Assembly: GCA_023213315.1 (NCBI GenBank)
Contig: JAKCPI010026439.1
Coordinates: forward strand, 92,331-156,330
Source of the DNA: Euborellia annulipes
Taxonomy: Eukaryota > Arthropoda > Insecta > Dermaptera > Anisolabididae
Direction of reading: 5' to 3'
DNA: 64,000 nucleotides
Numbering within the stretch: the first letter of the stretch is position 1; each line of letters begins with the position of its first letter. Shown here piece after piece: positions 63,200 to 64,000 of the stretch. The notes under the pieces are model-generated. The model had not been told where the DNA came from. It saw nothing but the letters and a program-made list of their open reading frames with translations, and did not search any database. The translations under genes were made by a program, and so were the position numbers.

Positions 63200-63994
63200 T
63201 CAATTCAAATGCTCCTTGGCAAATTTTAGCCTAGCCCGCCGATGTTCCTCTCTGATCTAGGGCTTTTCTGCAGGTTGCGTAGCACTAAGACCATGCTTCT
63301 CTTGCTCTTCGGCCTGCATCTGTGGAGAAATGATCATTTGAGGTCATTTACAACTTCTCTGGGATTAATTGCTGGCATTCTTTAACTTCCCTTACACTCA
63401 TAGCGTCAGTTCACGGCGATGTTTTTTCAGGATGCTCCCACCCGCATGAACTGTTTTCACGGTTCCTTTCTCTTTATATTTTTTTATCCATCGAAAGTAA
63501 TGAATTTATTAATGGAGATATTTTGTGGTAATATCATTTTGGGATATTCTGCTAAAAATTCATCAATAAATTGATTTTAAAATAATCGCGACCTGTGCGA
63601 GCCGATGTTGTCGATTACTGCTTATCACGGTTTAATTTCTTCAGTGCCCCTCAGATGACAGGCTGTCATCGACTACAATGGATTTATTACAAAATGTTAA
63701 GAAATTAATTAATAATAATAAGAAATTTTCCCATTTTATACATTCAATCACTTGAGTTGCTTTAGTTTTGTCAATCCTCTTTCTTCTTATTTTTTCTTTT
63801 TGTGGATTTTTGTTTCCAATTTTTGAAATAAATAAAAATATATCATGTATATTACGTCATTTTATTAAGAATTCTTCAGAGGAATTCAGAGACCCCTCAA
63901 TCATCATAATCCATTATAAACAGACGGAGTATTAACCGCCCAAAGATGAAACCCGTATTCCGACTTAGTTGCTTTAGTTTTGTCGGAAGCACTA
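63200..63994 (-). pseudogene. Inverted duplicate of the Tc1 5' half
   Basis: Near-exact reverse complement of 62,325-63,137 with scattered substitutions and small indels. Read on the minus strand it repeats the terminal repeat, the helix-turn-helix region and the EEHRRARLKFAKEHLN stretch. It has its own indels in the coding part. Confidence 0.88.
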
Positions 63995-64000
63995 TATATA

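Larger units (their letters stand above)
62325..63994. mobile_element. Tc1-like transposon converted to a giant palindrome
   Basis: Two inverted arms (62,325-63,137 and 63,200-63,994) around a 62-bp spacer. Both outer ends carry the terminal repeat AGTGCYTNCGACAAAACT-like sequence followed by AAAGCAACT; TA flanks both sides (62,323-62,324 and 63,995-63,996). Each arm is the 5' half of a Tc1 element: terminal repeat, UTR and the N-terminal half of the transposase. The 3' half with the rest of the DDE catalytic domain is absent. The element landed in the TA-rich 3' hairpin of a RepA copy. Confidence 0.9.

Overview
This is a window of AT-rich animal nuclear DNA from an invertebrate, most likely an arthropod. 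The evidence is one spliced gene of the animal SLC4 bicarbonate-transporter family, a selenocysteine tRNA of the animal 9/4 type whose 5' half resembles the insect one, GT-AG introns throughout, and a dense load of eukaryotic DNA transposons, SINEs and fold-back elements. The species cannot be named from the sequence.

The only host protein gene recognised lies on the minus strand from 47,934 down to 18,276. It encodes an Ndae1/NBC-like Na+-driven bicarbonate transporter. I could follow 21 exons, all with GT-AG borders and matching phases, giving about 1,247 residues and a stop codon. The order is a basic N-terminal segment, a cytoplasmic domain, a variable Ser/Gly-rich linker, a multi-span membrane domain with an extracellular Cys loop carrying N-glycosylation sites, and a C-terminal tail ending in a PDZ-type ligand. 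The start codon and first exon(s) were not found; they lie upstream of 47,934 or beyond the window. A 43-residue insertion in the cytoplasmic domain, a possible extra cassette exon at 36.7 kb and a possible alternative stop at 19.8 kb suggest isoform diversity. A tRNA-Sec(TCA) gene with its own TATA box and T-run terminator sits inside one intron on the same strand.

Region by region: 1-18.2 kb has no recognised host gene and holds repeats (a 667-bp double-hairpin family called RepA here, fold-back elements, tRNA-derived SINEs, a LINE relic at 11.4-12.2 kb, a TTAA-flanked MITE and a TA-flanked MITE). 18.3-47.9 kb is the SLC4 gene with its introns full of the same families. 47.9-62.3 kb is again repeats only. 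62.3-64.0 kb is a broken Tc1-like transposon rearranged into a giant palindrome.

The most unusual signal is a set of about 20 short motifs, mostly inside fold-back elements, that share a hammerhead-ribozyme-like core: CTGANGA, one extra base, a stem whose two strands change together from copy to copy, then GAAA(C/T)RTY. In several copies a further helix pairs the two outer flanks. The second is RepA, which carries a long hairpin at the 5' end and a shorter one at the 3' end built on the same ACTTTCTC/GAGAAAGT arms. Its insertion site can be read from an empty copy of the host repeat elsewhere in the window. All homology statements rest on recognition by eye; no search was run.
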